A stretch of 64,000 nt of DNA from Maylandia zebra (Eukaryota; Chordata; Actinopteri; Cichliformes; Cichlidae), in the NCBI RefSeq assembly GCF_041146795.1, contig NC_135177.1, forward strand, positions 17,752,560 to 17,816,559. Direction: 5' to 3'. Both the position numbers and the translations under genes were made by a program. Below the pieces are notes generated by a model that saw nothing but the letters and a program-made list of their open reading frames with translations, was not told the origin of the DNA and ran no database searches. Shown here one piece after another: positions 44,347-58,532 of this stretch (position 1 is its first letter; the number at the start of each line of letters is the position of its first letter).

Positions 44347-46809
44347 GTTTATACTTGTCATTTGTTGCACTCTCTGCAGGGAGTTACAGCTTGAAGGTAA
44401 TACAGACTGAAGGTACAAGCTACACTGTAGTACATGCATGATGCTGTCTGTCACACCGAGAGGTTTCTTCTGAAGACTTCGCAGCCCTCCTGTTCTTCAC
44501 ACATGGACAATTTCCCTCTCAGCTCTACAGCAGTCTCATTGTCAGCACTGTCATCTTTGAGGCAACACACCTGAACGTTAGAACAAACCCTTTGAAACGA
44601 TGTATGTACAGTAACAGCAGACGACTGTTCAACAGATGAGAGCGATAACAAAAGGCATCTTTTAAGGCAAAATATGAAAAGACGTGGAATGCGATGAAGT
44701 GTAAAATAAACATCCGGGCTATGAGGAAGTTATATCTCTCTGCCAGTGAGACTATGAATGACAAAAAAGAAATCATAAAGGCATTGTATTAACATTAACT
44801 CTGAGTGACTGAAAGCTGGGCAGCGTGCTGTTATTTTATGTATTATGATTCATCTTTGCAAACATACAGAAACAAATCATTAACTTGATTCATGGGAAAG
44901 CAAGAGCGTTGCATCAGTTTAAGGTATGTTTTGAAAAGATGCTGTAATGGACATATTTCAGGTAAAATACTTAAAGGCAAATCTGAACCATCTGGGTCAT
45001 AGTAATGTCTGAAATTATTATTATTATTATTATTGTTACAGTCCTAAAATTGTGTTTTTCCTCAGTCAGCCTCTGAGTAGGAGTGAGGGGATCGCAGGTG
45101 AACTCAACATTTGTTAGATGTTTTGATTCCCTTTAATCAAAGATACTTTGCTTGTGCTTTTGCTTCTGCCTAGAAACAGGTGATGTCATTCAAATGCTTC
45201 CATTTCCAAGTCGGTATTTAATGATAGTTGGAGATTTTTGCCTATAGAAGCTCGTCAGGGTGCAAGCGTAACTTCACAACTGATCAAAACTGGTTCATCA
45301 CAAAAGTAAGCTGGGATAGATTGTGGTGAGATCATAATTTTAGACTGATTGGAGAATTAATTAATGTTATAACTTGTCTTTTGAAAAAGTTCAAATCAGC
45401 TTTATTTATACCACACAAATTAACAAAAAAAAGCACCTTAGAGACATCTGTGCATACCAAGTGGTGTGCAGTTTAAGAGATTTTAAAAGGCATTTACCAG
45501 TTAATGGTAGGGACTAGAAATCTCAATAACATAGCCTCAGCTGTGTTTTGACCTTTTTTCCCCCTAAAGCACCTTTGATAAGATATTTCTGAGAAAGGCA
45601 AAACTAAATAACTGGAGCACCACACTGCTGTCACTTATCCCTGATCGAAACCACCTGCACAGATCTGATCAAGTACATTTATAATATTTATTAGCATTAA
45701 ACACTGATAAATGTTTTTCTTTGTTTTTCAGAGGGCTTATTTTAATCTCTATATTTTTGTTAAAATCCTTGTTTATCATATACTGGGCCTTGATGGAGCC
45801 AGATCAACTTTATTCTGATTGGCTGCCCCTCACAAACACAACGTTTGCATGAGCTTTTGACTCCGAGAGATTATTTAGACATAGGCTGGTATCAGTATTT
45901 GAAGCGTGGCAATGTTTAATATATTACAACAATCTATAGATGGCAAAATAAAAAGCATGACAGGAGTGTTTTAAAGAACTTTGATCATTGTCTAATTACA
46001 CATGAATATTTCATTTTAACAGAGACTGGAGCGCTTGAGGTGGTCTTCCTCCATTAGCAAGACCACTGCATAAATCAATAACTACATCAGGTGACATATT
46101 TATTTAAGGAGTTATTATTTGGCACTATAGTCAACATAAAAGCAGGTGATATTTCTCTTTGTGTAGCAACCTTTGGAGGAAAATAAAACGGGTAATTTAG
46201 CTTGAATTCCTCAAGGAAGCATGGTTTCAAGAGCGCTGTCAATAGCAGAGAGGAGTGAGAGTCTCCCTGAGCATCATCAGCAAAAGTCTGAACTGAAAAC
46301 AGAGGGTGACATTTTATCGAGTAATTATTTACTGTACATACATGTAAAAAACTAAATTATAGCCCATACAAAATGTACAGTTTTATCTTCTTTTTGATGA
46401 CCGTCACTCTTCGTTTACAATACGATCGCTTTTCTGTTTTGTGCTTTTTATGTGAACGCGAGTTTAGGTGGAGCAGACCGTGGCACCATCATGGAGGAAG
46501 GAAGTCAGTCCCCTTTGCACTTTGTCTCTGTTGAGTCAAATGCCTGTGTCCACACATTAAAGGTATTTCTGATATATTGATGATATTATTAAAAAAAAAA
46601 AAACACAAAAAAGACTGGCAGATCTACAGTACTGTCTAGAGAAGCTGATCACGATCAGGACACAGCAGCCAGAAACCTCACTATCCACCACCAAGGTTCT
46701 TACAGCCATTCAGGCAGCCTTCTCCGACTCACGTCCACTAATACAGTAAGATCATATCCAGTGTTGTGCCATTGGAGCTGGAAGCAGCCAGAAGGAGAGA
46801 TACAGAGTT

Positions 46810-49800
46810 TCAGATTTCACTGATTGTTCGTTCAGAGGGATGGTACTCCTCCCTATCTTTAGGGGAGGACATGTAGAATGACTGTGTCTTGCGTTTTAAG
46901 CGAGCCCTCTTGGTGGCCAGTGACAGACTGTGTTTGCTGGAGGCGATTATGTCACAGATGAACTTCTTGCAGTCCACACAGACCTCCATGGTAGCCCAGT
47001 CCTCCGTCAGCTCTGGGGGAAGCTCCAGTTCTTCATGAGACTTTAAAGAGCCGTGCTTCGAAAACCTACAGAGACAGAAACAGCAGAGGAGCTCGGCTTG
47101 AACGGGAGCGAAACACAACATTGTTTTGATATATTAACAATGTGAATTAGCTTTGGTTTCAAATTATCTAAAATGTGCATTCATAGCTAACTTAATCCAT
47201 GGGATATCAATTAAATGTGTTTAAAAACAAAAAAACACATGAAACAACTCATCCTGAAAAGACTTAATGAAAAGTTCAGTCATGCATGATAATACAGGTA
47301 AATTAAATCCAAACTTCATGATTGTCTTGCTGCTTTTCTGATAAGGACGCTGAATAATTTGGTAAAGTTTGACAATCAGCCAAGCAGTTTCTGATGTGGT
47401 AGTTGCAATTTTATCCACTAGATGTCAGCAACACCCAACAAATCTTCTGACTGAAGAGGACACGCTGTACCAAGCAGTAGTAGCTACAATGAACAAGGCC
47501 TTTACTTTGCATTGTGTGTGCAGTTTGTGATGACGAACACGAGATGTATGATCTCCTCCTTTTGATTATTGCACTGCTATTTCTAGTTTGAATAGTGTTG
47601 TTCATAGCTCTTACTTAGACATAGTCTTCTGGATGCTGTGGCGCTGTGGGTTACTGGAGGACTTGTCAGTTTTAGCAGCTGCTGCTGTTGTCGCTGCCCC
47701 AGGAGCTTTTCTGGGACCTTTAGATGCTCCTTTTGCAGGTTCTTTCAAAGCGGGGGATGCAGCAGCCCCTCCTGGTTTAGATGGACCTGGGGCTCCAGCC
47801 ACTGACAGTCCTTGTCCTACAGAAGCCATGGCACTTATTCTCTCCCTGGGGAGAGTGTTGGTGGAGCCAATGGAGTAGATGGGCAAGCTGGAATAAGGTT
47901 TGGATGGCAGCCGCATCTGTCAGAGATGGAAGGCATGTATGAAAGAGATAAAACTTCCTCACAATGCGTATGGAAGCACAGTAATGATGCAAAACAAGAG
48001 AGAAGAGTGTCGTCAGTTTGAATTTGGTTGATTGGGAAGCAATTAGCCAAAGATCAGTGACCACCATTTGCCACATTAGGAAGTATCTTACACTATTTAC
48101 TTATTTATTTTAAAGAGGTCCACTTTATTGTCACCAGCACAAAGATGTGATACTGCAGAAGAGGACTTATTTATCCCACGTGCCTTACCTTTTTGCAGCA
48201 CTGTGCGCACACAGGCCTGCAAAGAGACGATTGACAGAAGTTACAGGAGAAGGAATAAACGAAAGCAGCCATAGATCCTTAAATAATTATAAACAGAAGA
48301 GTATTAATGAAAAAGATGAAGATAATCATCTGAAATTGTTTACTTTTTGCAGAACTGGCAGGTGTAGGACCAGGTGAAGAAGGAAAACCTTTTGGCTCGA
48401 CAACAGAAGCAAAGCTGCAACAGAAATATAGAGATCGCAGTAAATATAAAGAAGGTATTTGGAACCAAAAAAACATTTTTCTCAGGATAAAAGTTATACT
48501 GTTTCCCTAACCCACTTATGGTGTTATAATTTAACTGTGCTCATTTAGAAAGAGTAAGTAATCCCTGTTTATTAAAGAGAGATTACTTCTTTATAATAGA
48601 ATTAGCCTAGGCAATAAAAAGATGTATTACCTTCCCCTTCTTCATGGCATTGTAGATGTCTTTGTACTGCTGGAACTTCTCCAGCTCTGCCTTCACCAGC
48701 ACCTGTCTGATGTGCATCACTTCCTCCACCGTCAGAGACAGACACTCCACAGGAAAACAAAACTCCTCCTGCAGCAACAACAAGAATTATACGCACAGCA
48801 GTCAGTGGACCCAGCAGACTCAAAACACAGGACTCAGTGTTTTTCATTCAGCATACACATGCACAACTCTCCTGCACCTTTAAGAGCACTGAGAGTGGGT
48901 CCAGGCTACAATTGGGTCATAAAAATATCCTCATTGTTCAGTGAAAGAAACGGCAGCTCAGAGTAGAATCGTGATGTGGGAAAAACAGTGAACACTTTTT
49001 TCCTGCAGCAGTGCCGAGAAATAGTGTTCACAAAGCGTGCAATGATTGTCTTCAAGAACTGGCTAAAAAAAGAGAATTTCTTTTTATATTTGTTATCCAG
49101 CTGGAAGCAGCCATCAGAACATGATACACTCATAAGGGCATAAGGGATGGACATGGTCAGCAACAATACTCAGGCAGGCTGTGGCATTAAAACAATGCTC
49201 AGTTGGTCCTAAGGGGCAAAATGTGTGCCAAGAAAATATCCCCCAAACCATTACACCCTCAGCAGGCTTAAGTATTTATACAGACATTGTGGCAGCAGAA
49301 ACAGAAACTCGTCAGACCATGCGCCGTTTTTCCAACCTGTTCTTCTATTGTGCAATCTTGGTGAGCCAGTGTGAATTGGGCCCTCAGTTTCCTGTTCTTA
49401 GCCCATAGGAGGGGCACCTAATGTGGTCTTGACCATGTCTACATGGAACTCAAGGAACAAAGAGAGCAATATTAAATAAGGGGAACTCCTAGATGACTGT
49501 GGTTTTATTGTAAGGGGAGGCTGTATATGTTTGTAGCCACAAGGTGTGTTTGTCTGCTACTCAGGGCATCCTCAGGGCCTTTGTAACAGTCGCACATTAT
49601 GAATCCTTGATTGACTGCTGAAGGACAAGTTAACGCACCGTGGTTCTTCCCATTTCTCTCTGTTACCAGAAACACAGAGGAGAGGAAACTTCAAATTCAC
49701 TTTTTAGTGTTCAGAAACATGAAAAAAAGAGATCTTTGATCCTATGTTCGTCTTTCCTGTTACTTCCTGTAAACGCTCTGACAGTTCTTTGTTAGTTCTA

Positions 49801-52800
49801 TGTTGCTATACGTTTGAGCCACTGTGTTAGATATCCAAAGCAATGTCCTCAGCCTGCTCTAGGTGAATGATATCTAGTGAAGAATTAGGAGGATGAGCAG
49901 CTACAGTTATTATGACGGGACAGACTGATGGGAGACGGGCAAACCTCGGCCGAGTCTCTTCGAAGGATGTAAACCTTCCTGCACAGAGCAAAAAGTGTCT
50001 TCACCAACCCCAACACAAACACCTCGATAGGGTTGGAGCTCCACAAAGGGCACAGAGTAGAGGGAGAAGGGTGGAGAAGGAAGGGAATCCAGGAGTGATG
50101 TGAGATTTCGATTCCAACCTGAGCAAGAGAAGGTGGAGGTGTGTGTGTGTGTGTGTGTGGGAGGGAGGAAGAACAGAAAGCCTGCAATTTAACAGAGATA
50201 CAGGGACTCGATGGTTCTGGTAAAAGAAGGAGGGAAGAAATCCTGAGAAAGGGGCAAACAGAAGAGAGATGACAGCATGTGTGTTTAGTTTCAATCCTTC
50301 CTCATTTCCCTACAGATCTTGATGCTCTACGTACTTATCTCGTTCTCCCTCTGCTTCTTTTGATTATTAAGTTATTTGACCACACTGGACACTGACAGCC
50401 ACTGGAACAAGTCAAAACAGCAATCGATGGAATATCCTTTGAAACTAACGCATTAGTAGATTTGTTTTTGATTTCAATCTGGTCCAGTTGTGACTCTCTT
50501 CCAAAGTGTGTCGTTTGTCTTGTCTTTCTCCCCTAACCCCCCAATCAGTCGTGACAGTTGGCTGCCCCTGTAGTGTATTTAACTTATAACATAAAGCGCC
50601 CTGAGGTGACTGTTGTTGTGATTTGGCACTATATAAATAAAACTGAATTGAACTGAACTGAATCCTATTTCCAAATGTTTATTTTTAAATGATACACGAA
50701 GCTCTGACTCACCAGGGACTTGGAGCTCTGCTTGGAGGGCGGCTGAAACGGTCGGACATTTGTGGGCGTTTCCTTCTCAATAGAGTGTCTTCTCTGGGGG
50801 GTCTTACGCCTCTCTGGTTGAGGTGTAGAGGAGATGGGCAGGAACATGGGTGGAGCTGGTGTTCATAGATAGAACGTAAGAGAGAGAGAGAGAAAAAAAG
50901 AGCAAGTTTAACTGCAAAGAAGCAATTGATTGGTTAATCTTTAGCTCAAGACCTACTGATTATAAATAATCTTTCAAATGAAAAGACTTTGGGAAACGTG
51001 ACTGGCAAGGCTGCAAGATTAAAAGCCATCGATCACTGCCAGCAGATAGCTTAGTTAAGGAGGCAGGGGGCGTCGAAAGGCTTCCTGACTCACTTTTCTT
51101 CCCCAGCACAGATTCTGGGGAAGTGTCATCCATCAGAGATGTCGCCACGCTGGAGCTGCTCGCTGATTTGCGTCCAACAATCTCATCCTGAATGCACAGA
51201 ATACACATGCACTTCAGTCGTCACTTTTTCTGCACAAAGTAAATGCATCTAGGAAAAATAAAATTCTAATACACAGAAACGCACTTCAGAGTCAGAGCTG
51301 TCCAGTTCAGCGAGGCTGGGAGCCTTCAGGAGCCGCTTTCTCTGAGGAACTGACTGAGATCCAGAGGATTCGACTCTGGGTGATCCAGATCCGTTGGTGA
51401 GAGACAAAGAGCTGGATGTCCTCCTGCCCATACGTGGGCTGAACTCATCTGCATAGAGCCACACAGGAGAGTGTCATTCAGACACAGCAGTTGAAACGAA
51501 ACCCAAAACACATCCTCTCTGGATTCTTTGCATCCAAACAGGTTATACTTTGCATCTTTCTTTTACTATCCCATTTGTTATATGGGGGAACAGATTTTTC
51601 AAGTTGTAGTGGGTTTCAGTGGGTGGTGAGGTGAAAGGATGCAATGAATGATGTTACAGAGGACTGAGTTTTGAGAGTCGCCGAAAGGTTAAAGAGGTTG
51701 GCGAAGGTTAAGTTTTTCCTAAGGGGAAGCATAGGAGCAGGGCGGTGTTACACGCAGAGCATGGATGCCTTCTTCATGAAATATTTAAACTGTGGACTCC
51801 TAAAAAAAAAAGCTTCTCTCCCATATCAACCCCCAGGGAACGTTTTTAGGGAAAGCTAAGTCCTTGAAACCAAATTTCCCAATTTACTAAACAGACACTC
51901 TTTACTGGCTAAAGTCTAAAAGTAGAAAAGACAACATTAAAATCAACCACCTACAATACCAAGCTGCCTGATTCTGACTAATTTCTGGGTAAAGCAAAAA
52001 GACAACCTGATGAGAGGGTTTGGAGGCAGGGAGTATGGGAAAAGCAGACAAGCGAGTGCTGCAAGAGACAGATAAAAAACACAGCTGATAGGATTGGTGG
52101 GAACCCTGAAACTCTCCTTTCTCCCTTCAGCCTCTTGTTTGTGGGAAAAGCATCCACATGAGCTCATCGTCTCAACACGAGCTCTGTTCCTGCTGCCCAG
52201 TCTTTTTATGACCAAAGATTCCTAAGAACCTACATCACCAGTTTTTCTCTATTCAGCCATCATTCTAAACCCTTTCTTTGTTTCACCCAAGTCTCAGCAT
52301 TCACATATTCAAAAAGAGGAGATATTAGTTTAAAGCTGGCGGGCAGGGGGGAGACAAAACAGACAAGACCATTAGGTTAAAATGCAAACATGGCCTTCCA
52401 AACCACAGCATTGCTCATACGTTACCTATTCCAGTACGGAATAAATCCTGCGGCATACTGCGAGTTTTGCCGAAACCTAAAAGGGAGACCTCCTTTAATA
52501 AGATGGCTACAAGTAAATTGACCACTCAGTACACCTGCCGTTTATATCCAAATAAAATGGAGTGACTGAAGTAGTAAACAGATTTGTGTTTGACAGAATA
52601 CTTTGGGATACTTTGTGTACGTGTACAGCTACAGGGAAATGGTCTGTTGTCTGGATTACATCATGAAACGTATAACTGCTCAATGTTAAAATACTGACCC
52701 TACAAAGGAGTCATTTTGATTCTAAAGTATTTAGTGCAAAATCTGATATTAAATGTTTTTATTTTGTCTATAAAATGATTTAAAATAGACATGGTTTTTA

Positions 52801-55800
52801 ACATATTATCTGTCTTTGTGTGGGTTAGAAGAAGTTTAGTATCACTCTCATGTTGCCTGGCTAAGTCAAGATGGTTCAGCTTAGTTCAGCATAAAGGCCA
52901 CAGCTTTCAGTTCAGTTAAGGTTTCATTTGATTTTTTTATGTCTAATGTTTAAGCATCTTAGCCATGCTTCAGATCAACGACATGACCAGGGTGTAGCCC
53001 AGCTCTCGCTGTATGGTAGATGGAATAGGCTCCAGAGAGAGAGAACTCCAGTGATCGACTGGTCCCCTACTAGCAGGCACTCAGAGATAGAGGGGTAAAA
53101 GACCTTCCTTTTAACAAGAAGTGACCTCCAGCAGAACCAGGCTCGGGGAGGGGCAGCACATCTGCTGTGTAGTTTTGCAGTAAATAGAACAAACACTTGC
53201 ATTGCATACCATGCAAGAGTTCTGATTTGAGAGTTTGGTTTGTTTGGGATCATTGTCATGCTGTCAGCCAATTTCTAGCTGGTATTGGATGGTGGATCAA
53301 AAATTTGTGGTGTTTTTCTTTGTAATTCCATCAATTTTAACAAGATTTTAAAAACACTGTCTGGAATGCAGCACAAAACCATGACAGAGCCTCCAACGTG
53401 TTTTACAGATAACTATGAACACTCGCGGTTTTACGTCCCTCCTCCTGAAAATGTCAGATTTTCAAGTTTCATTCATCAGACTTATTTCTACTGATTTTAA
53501 GTCCAGTCCTTGTATAATTTGGCAAACCTACCTGCCATTTCTCCCAGTTTCCCTTCTTTAAGAATGGTTTCTTAACAGCTACCCTCTGTGTCAGGTCTTT
53601 GCCAGCGTTATGTAATTTATTCTAGCGTTATGTAATTTGAAACATCACTCCCATTACGGATCGATTAAGTTGACATTTTCCTTTCAATTTTTTGTAGGGG
53701 ACCCCAGGGAGCCAATCAAATTACCCAAGTCACACCCTTGTTGCTAATCTAATCACCTGCTGACTCTAGCATTAAACAGAAGCACAGAGAGAGTGGCATC
53801 AACCTTCTCAACTAATGCACAACTACAACAAAATACTTAATGTCACATTTTAATGACAATTTAATTAGAACCAAGCAGCACCGCCTGCTCACGTTGCCTT
53901 TAAAACAATAAGCTATCACGAAGGCCCAACGCTGCGCGCAGCGACATGATACCTCACTGAGACTTGTGATCACAGCATTTAATCTCATGAAATCTATTTC
54001 CCCTTAGCCATACTCATTAATTTGTCAGCGGGAATGTAAAATCCCCACAAAGTACAGAGTTATCAATATGGTCACATCATATGGGAATGAGTGATTATAC
54101 AGGGAAGGTTTTACACAGGTCAACAGACAACACAAATGAGGGAGCTGTTTTGAGAGACACTGGCTTCAGTAGGAGAGAAAGTGGAGCACAGGATTATTCT
54201 AAATTGGCCACCTGAGCACTATTCCCTCATCGCAATCACAACACTATCTCCAAATTTGGAGACAGTGTTGGGCATGTTCCACTGCTGGTAGCCTGTAGCT
54301 CGTCATCTTAGACTATATATTTTACTATGCTGTGCAGAGCATGTGGCTGCGCACCGGTCCACCTGCGCACTGGCTCGATTCTGCAAAGTCACTGCTGCAC
54401 ACGAAAGACTCTTTTGTATAGATTCTTGGAGACGTTGACGGTGTCACGTATGCTTTTGGCTGTTCCTTGCCAACCCTTGATTAGATAGCTGGCAGCTCAT
54501 TTCTACTGAAGTTTCACATTATAGAGGAACCTTTAAGAAACTAAGTGCTTGGAAAAGGTGACACTTTTCCCAAGAAGCAACAGCAGGAATATTTTTCAGG
54601 AGGTACAGGAATTTCATGAAGACTGACTAGAATAAACTGTTTCCTCAAGGCTGCAATCATTTTAACAGCCAACAGTATTTTTTCTTTTTAAAAAAGAAGA
54701 AGATGTTGTTTGTATAGAAAGCAGTGATGTAATTTTACCATCCTTCCTTCAGAACGCTACATGCAAAAAAAAAAAAAAACAGCAACATTGTGAATAAAAT
54801 TCTTCTTGTTTTGTAGCACCTCTAAACACTTTAAATATCTCAGTCTGGCTGTGAGGCGATGTAATCTCTTCCAATCGAAGACATGTATTACACAAAGTAA
54901 AGATTCCTTTTATGACAAATGAAAGGCAGTGAGTTTTGAACATAAGCTCATTTTTTGCTGGTCTGTAGGATAAAGTCACATCAAATACTTTTCAAGATTT
55001 CTTTTAAATGATCTGTTCATATATTTTCTATTATTTTTTGAATTTTCTTTTGTTTTGCACACTGAAATATAAGGCAAAGTTTGAACATGAAGACCTTTTT
55101 TTTTTAAATATTTGAGATCACATTGAGATCAGTGTGTGCTAAAATATGAGACTTTACAGGACCGATTGTTTGTTTTCCTCATATTTTAACTAGCCAATAC
55201 TCAGACAGGTTCAGGAGGTTTTTATCTTTAAAGGTTTTCGAGATTTTCATGTTCAAGCTTTGCCTCAGGTTTCAACGTGCAAAAAATTGGTCTGAACGTT
55301 CATTTGATTTCCCTGGTTTTAAGGTTAACAAGTTTAAAGCATGGCCTGTGGATGTAGTTCAGCATGCCACTCATGTCACCTCGCTCTCATCAGCATCCTC
55401 CTACTGCCCAGTGTCCCACGGGTCCATTTTTCACCTCCAAAGGAGGCAATCACCAAACGATGAAGCACAACATGAAATGTGTGTACAATATGCAGATTGA
55501 TGCATTAAAAGTGTGTATCTGTGTCTGTGTGTTTGTTCGTGCTGACAGAACAGATGAGCAGCCACAACAAAGCGGGGAACAGAAAGTGATGAAAAGCCAG
55601 GTAAGCAGCGAGGGAGACTTTACCTGACGCGTCAAAACTGAAAGACATGCTAAGTGGCCGAATTACTGCAACGAGAAACGTCATGGACAGTTATTGTTTG
55701 TGATAGAGGCACATCAAGTCAAGACTTACTACTGTACATACAAGAAGTTGGTATTTAGTGAGAAAAGAATTGAAATGGCATGCTTATTGTCTTATTTCAG

Positions 55801-58532
55801 ATCCCAAAGGTTTCATTGCTTTCATGACGAGCAATAAGAGGATTTTTGAATAAGTCAGCCAATGGGGAGACACTGCAGACAACACAGTACTGGGTTCAGT
55901 GTGTTAATAGAAGTTGCAGACACTTAGCATTATTGTGGCATACGACTTATACTCTGTTGCAAACAATATAAGCCACAAAACAATAATAGGCATTAGTTGC
56001 AACACAAATATGAACGGTTAGGCAGCAGCAGCTACAATAGCACAGAGCATAGGCACAAAGTAGGAACATATAAAAGAACAGAAACAGCTCAAAGTAATGA
56101 AGCTAGTGCACACTTCTTATGTGATTCTGAGGTGCAGGCATCAGATCCATACTTCAGCTTAAAACGTCTTAAAATTTTAGAGCGAAGTATGGTTGCATGT
56201 GTATGGGAGTGTGCACGTGAGTGTGCACTAACGGGACTAAAAGATACCAAGAGCAGGGACAATGAAGTGGGACACCTCCTTACCCAGCCTTCCTCTGCGG
56301 ACCTCGTCAGGAGAGACCGGGCGAAGTTTCCGCTCTGCTTTGATCTCCTCCAGGATCCGCTCGTGCAGCGTGGGAGGAGGCTGAGTCTGTGGCTTCAGCT
56401 TCCGAGCTGACACCTAAGTAGTGTGGGTTGATGATGGGTGGCACAGAGTGAAAAAGGGAGCATACCAACACTGACACAAATGTACAGGGCTGTAGCCCGC
56501 AGGCCTGCTTCTCTTCGCCTCTTCGGGTCTACTTTGACTGATTGTTCACCTGATTGCTGAGAGATGAGAGCACTGCTGAAAAAGCAGCCTGCTAATCCTG
56601 CTGCAAGATTGATATCAGCACAGAATCCATTATTTCTCCAAATTCAGGCTGCAGTGAGACGTGAACACCCGTGTGCTTTACAGAGTCTGAATTTACAGTC
56701 GATCACATGTAGTGGAAATAGTCAAGTCTAATCATCGGGATGATTTTGGCTTTAGCAACAGCAAATCAACCTATAAACCATCTCCTGACATGAGAGTCAC
56801 AGTGTTTCCCACAAATAACACCAGGTTAGAAGCAGGAAATGTCTTTGTTAAAAATCCTTATTTTTTCAGAGTGTTTACTAATTTGCAAATGTGTAGAGGG
56901 ATTATGGGTTTAATCTCAGTTTTAATGTTTAAATCAATCAGATTTGTTAGTACTCACAGGATTGAGAGGGGGTCTGGACCTGATGAACTCCAGGATGACT
57001 TCATGAGCACTTTTCTTTAATCTTGGTGGGATGTCTCCATTGACCTGAAGCAAAGGAACAATTGGTCTGCTTATATTAGCTCAGACAAACGCTGCTTCTT
57101 TCAGGAGGTCATTTACTAGATGGAGAACATGATGGACGGAAAAATTAAATAATCCAAACTCAAATAAAAAAAAAACCACAATATCAAAAAAAGTATATAT
57201 GGACATTTTTAAATTTTCTGTTGCAAGACAACCAAACCCAAGACCACATACATAAGGCTGAGATTGATGATTATTTTTAATTATCATCAAGGCTGTCAAA
57301 TTTTCCAGCGTTGTTCTCAGAGCCCAAGAAGTTTAATCATGCTTGGGTCATCTGACAGTCAAAAAACTAGTAATATTCAATAATGGTTCTAATATAAAAG
57401 CAGCAACTCCTCACTGCTAAATAGAAAGACTTTAATCAGCGATCACAATAGTTACAAAATATTATTTGAAGTTTTCAGTTTTGCTATGAATAATGCCAAA
57501 TGGAAGAGTAAAGTCATGCATATGCAAGTTTACACCAAAGCAACCCGTTATGGTACCGTTTTCTGGAGCATTTCATTAAATGATTTGAACTGTGGTGGTG
57601 TGTTTTCTAGATGTGGACTTACACAACAACTTCAGGTATCACACTGAAGCCTTAAAAGACTAAAAACAAAAGTCAACAGTATACTAAAAAAGTGATTATT
57701 TGCCCTCGTAAACATGAAGCCATGTTTGAGTAAAATGCAGCTGAAATATATAAAATCAAAGGTTTATTTATTTAAATCATTAAGGAAAATATGTTTGGTA
57801 TAAAAAGAATCTAAAACAATCAAGTGAAATTTCCATTGACTAGATGCCATTAAATGTAACATAGCATTTTATGAGTGTATGCAGTCATCATTTCATCACA
57901 TTAGTGAAAGTCACAGTTATACAGTATCCAATAATAATCAATGCAACCTTATGATTTTCATGAAGCAAGCGTTTCCCTGCTGGATCAAAACAACAGTGCA
58001 GCACTGAGTGCAGCATTCGAGTAATATTTTCAAAGCTGCAACACGTGTTTTGACACTGACCATGACTTTACGTAGTTTGTAGCGTTTGGACCTGATGTCA
58101 TCCATGAGCATCTCATAGGGAGTGAGCTGGTACTCAATAGGCAGAGGGTTGTACTGACGCTCCTGCACCTTCTTCAGCTTGACTCCTTCACGCAGGTCCC
58201 TCATCACCTGAACCCAGAATCGAGCCTGAGAGGAGAAGAACTAGTGAAAGAGGAACCCAGTGTAGAAAAGAGAGGCTAGCCTCTGCTTGCACACAGAACA
58301 GGGAAACAGGGCGCCATCATCATGTGCAGTGGCCATATCAATCTCAGCATGGTTCCTGAGAAGTTCTTTGATTACTGTGTGTTTACCGTGATATATGAAT
58401 TCATGGAGATATCTTCACGTGAACATTTGAGGCTACAGCCAAAGGTTGAACATTGCATACCCAGTCAGCATTCTGTAACTCGTTCAGGTCTCGGCCAGGC
58501 TCCTCTGATGACTCCTCCATCTTACGGAGGTT
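46810..58532 (-). CDS. spire1: Spire type actin nucleation factor 1, C-terminal part
   Basis: Fourteen minus-strand exons in phase: 58461-58532, 58061-58225, 56958-57044, 56284-56413, 52426-52476, 51285-51448, 51094-51187, 50713-50855, 49945-50118 (alternative), 48631-48768, 48344-48414, 48189-48216, 47615-47916, 46810-47065. In order they encode: actin-binding WH2 repeats ([37 protein letters not shown]), the myosin V globular-tail binding motif ([15 protein letters not shown]), [16 protein letters not shown], the Spir box ([18 protein letters not shown]) and an FYVE-type zinc finger ([31 protein letters not shown]). It ends in TQSFYMSS...[10 protein letters not shown] with an intact stop. 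Spire proteins nucleate actin filaments on vesicle membranes with formins and myosin V. The N-terminal KIND domain and first WH2 exons lie beyond the right edge. The match to SPIRE1 rather than SPIRE2 rests on the C-terminal 100 residues. Confidence 0.92.
49945..50118 (-). other. spire1: in-frame alternative exon of spire1, candidate Spire1C exon
   Basis: A 174-nt open exon (58 codons) with CTCAG acceptor and GAG|GTTTGC donor, phase 0 on both sides. It lies between the PSKQSSKSL exon and the Spir-box exon. It encodes a hydrophobic/basic stretch ([20 protein letters not shown]). The mammalian Spire1C isoform has a 58-residue exon at this place that anchors the protein to mitochondria; length, phase and position agree. 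Confidence 0.7.
50137..50160. repeat. (GT)n microsatellite
   Basis: GT run about 20 nt upstream of the acceptor of the alternative spire1 exon on the coding strand side. Confidence 0.7.
50575..50662. repeat. dispersed repeat tail
   Basis: AAAGCGCCCTGAGGTGACTG, GGCACTATATAAATAAAACTG, then repeated GAATTGAACTGAACTGAA, a common teleost repeat 3' end. Confidence 0.6.
52975..53160. repeat. composite of two repeat remnants
   Basis: 52985-53035 resembles the LINE tail at 28250-28320 (CAGGGTGTAGCCCAGCTCTC...ATAGGCTCCAG). 53085-53160 resembles the 36640-36680 block (CTCCAGCAGAACCAG...GGGGAGGGGCAGC). Confidence 0.5.
53161..56283. other. spire1 intronic sequence
   Basis: Intron between the exons at 52476 and 56284. 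Several short open frames but no exon with acceptor, donor and phase support. Confidence 0.5.

Noticed and set aside
44451-44776. Open frames in the spire1 3' region
   Set aside because: No splice signals, overlapping frames, and the position fits a 3' UTR.
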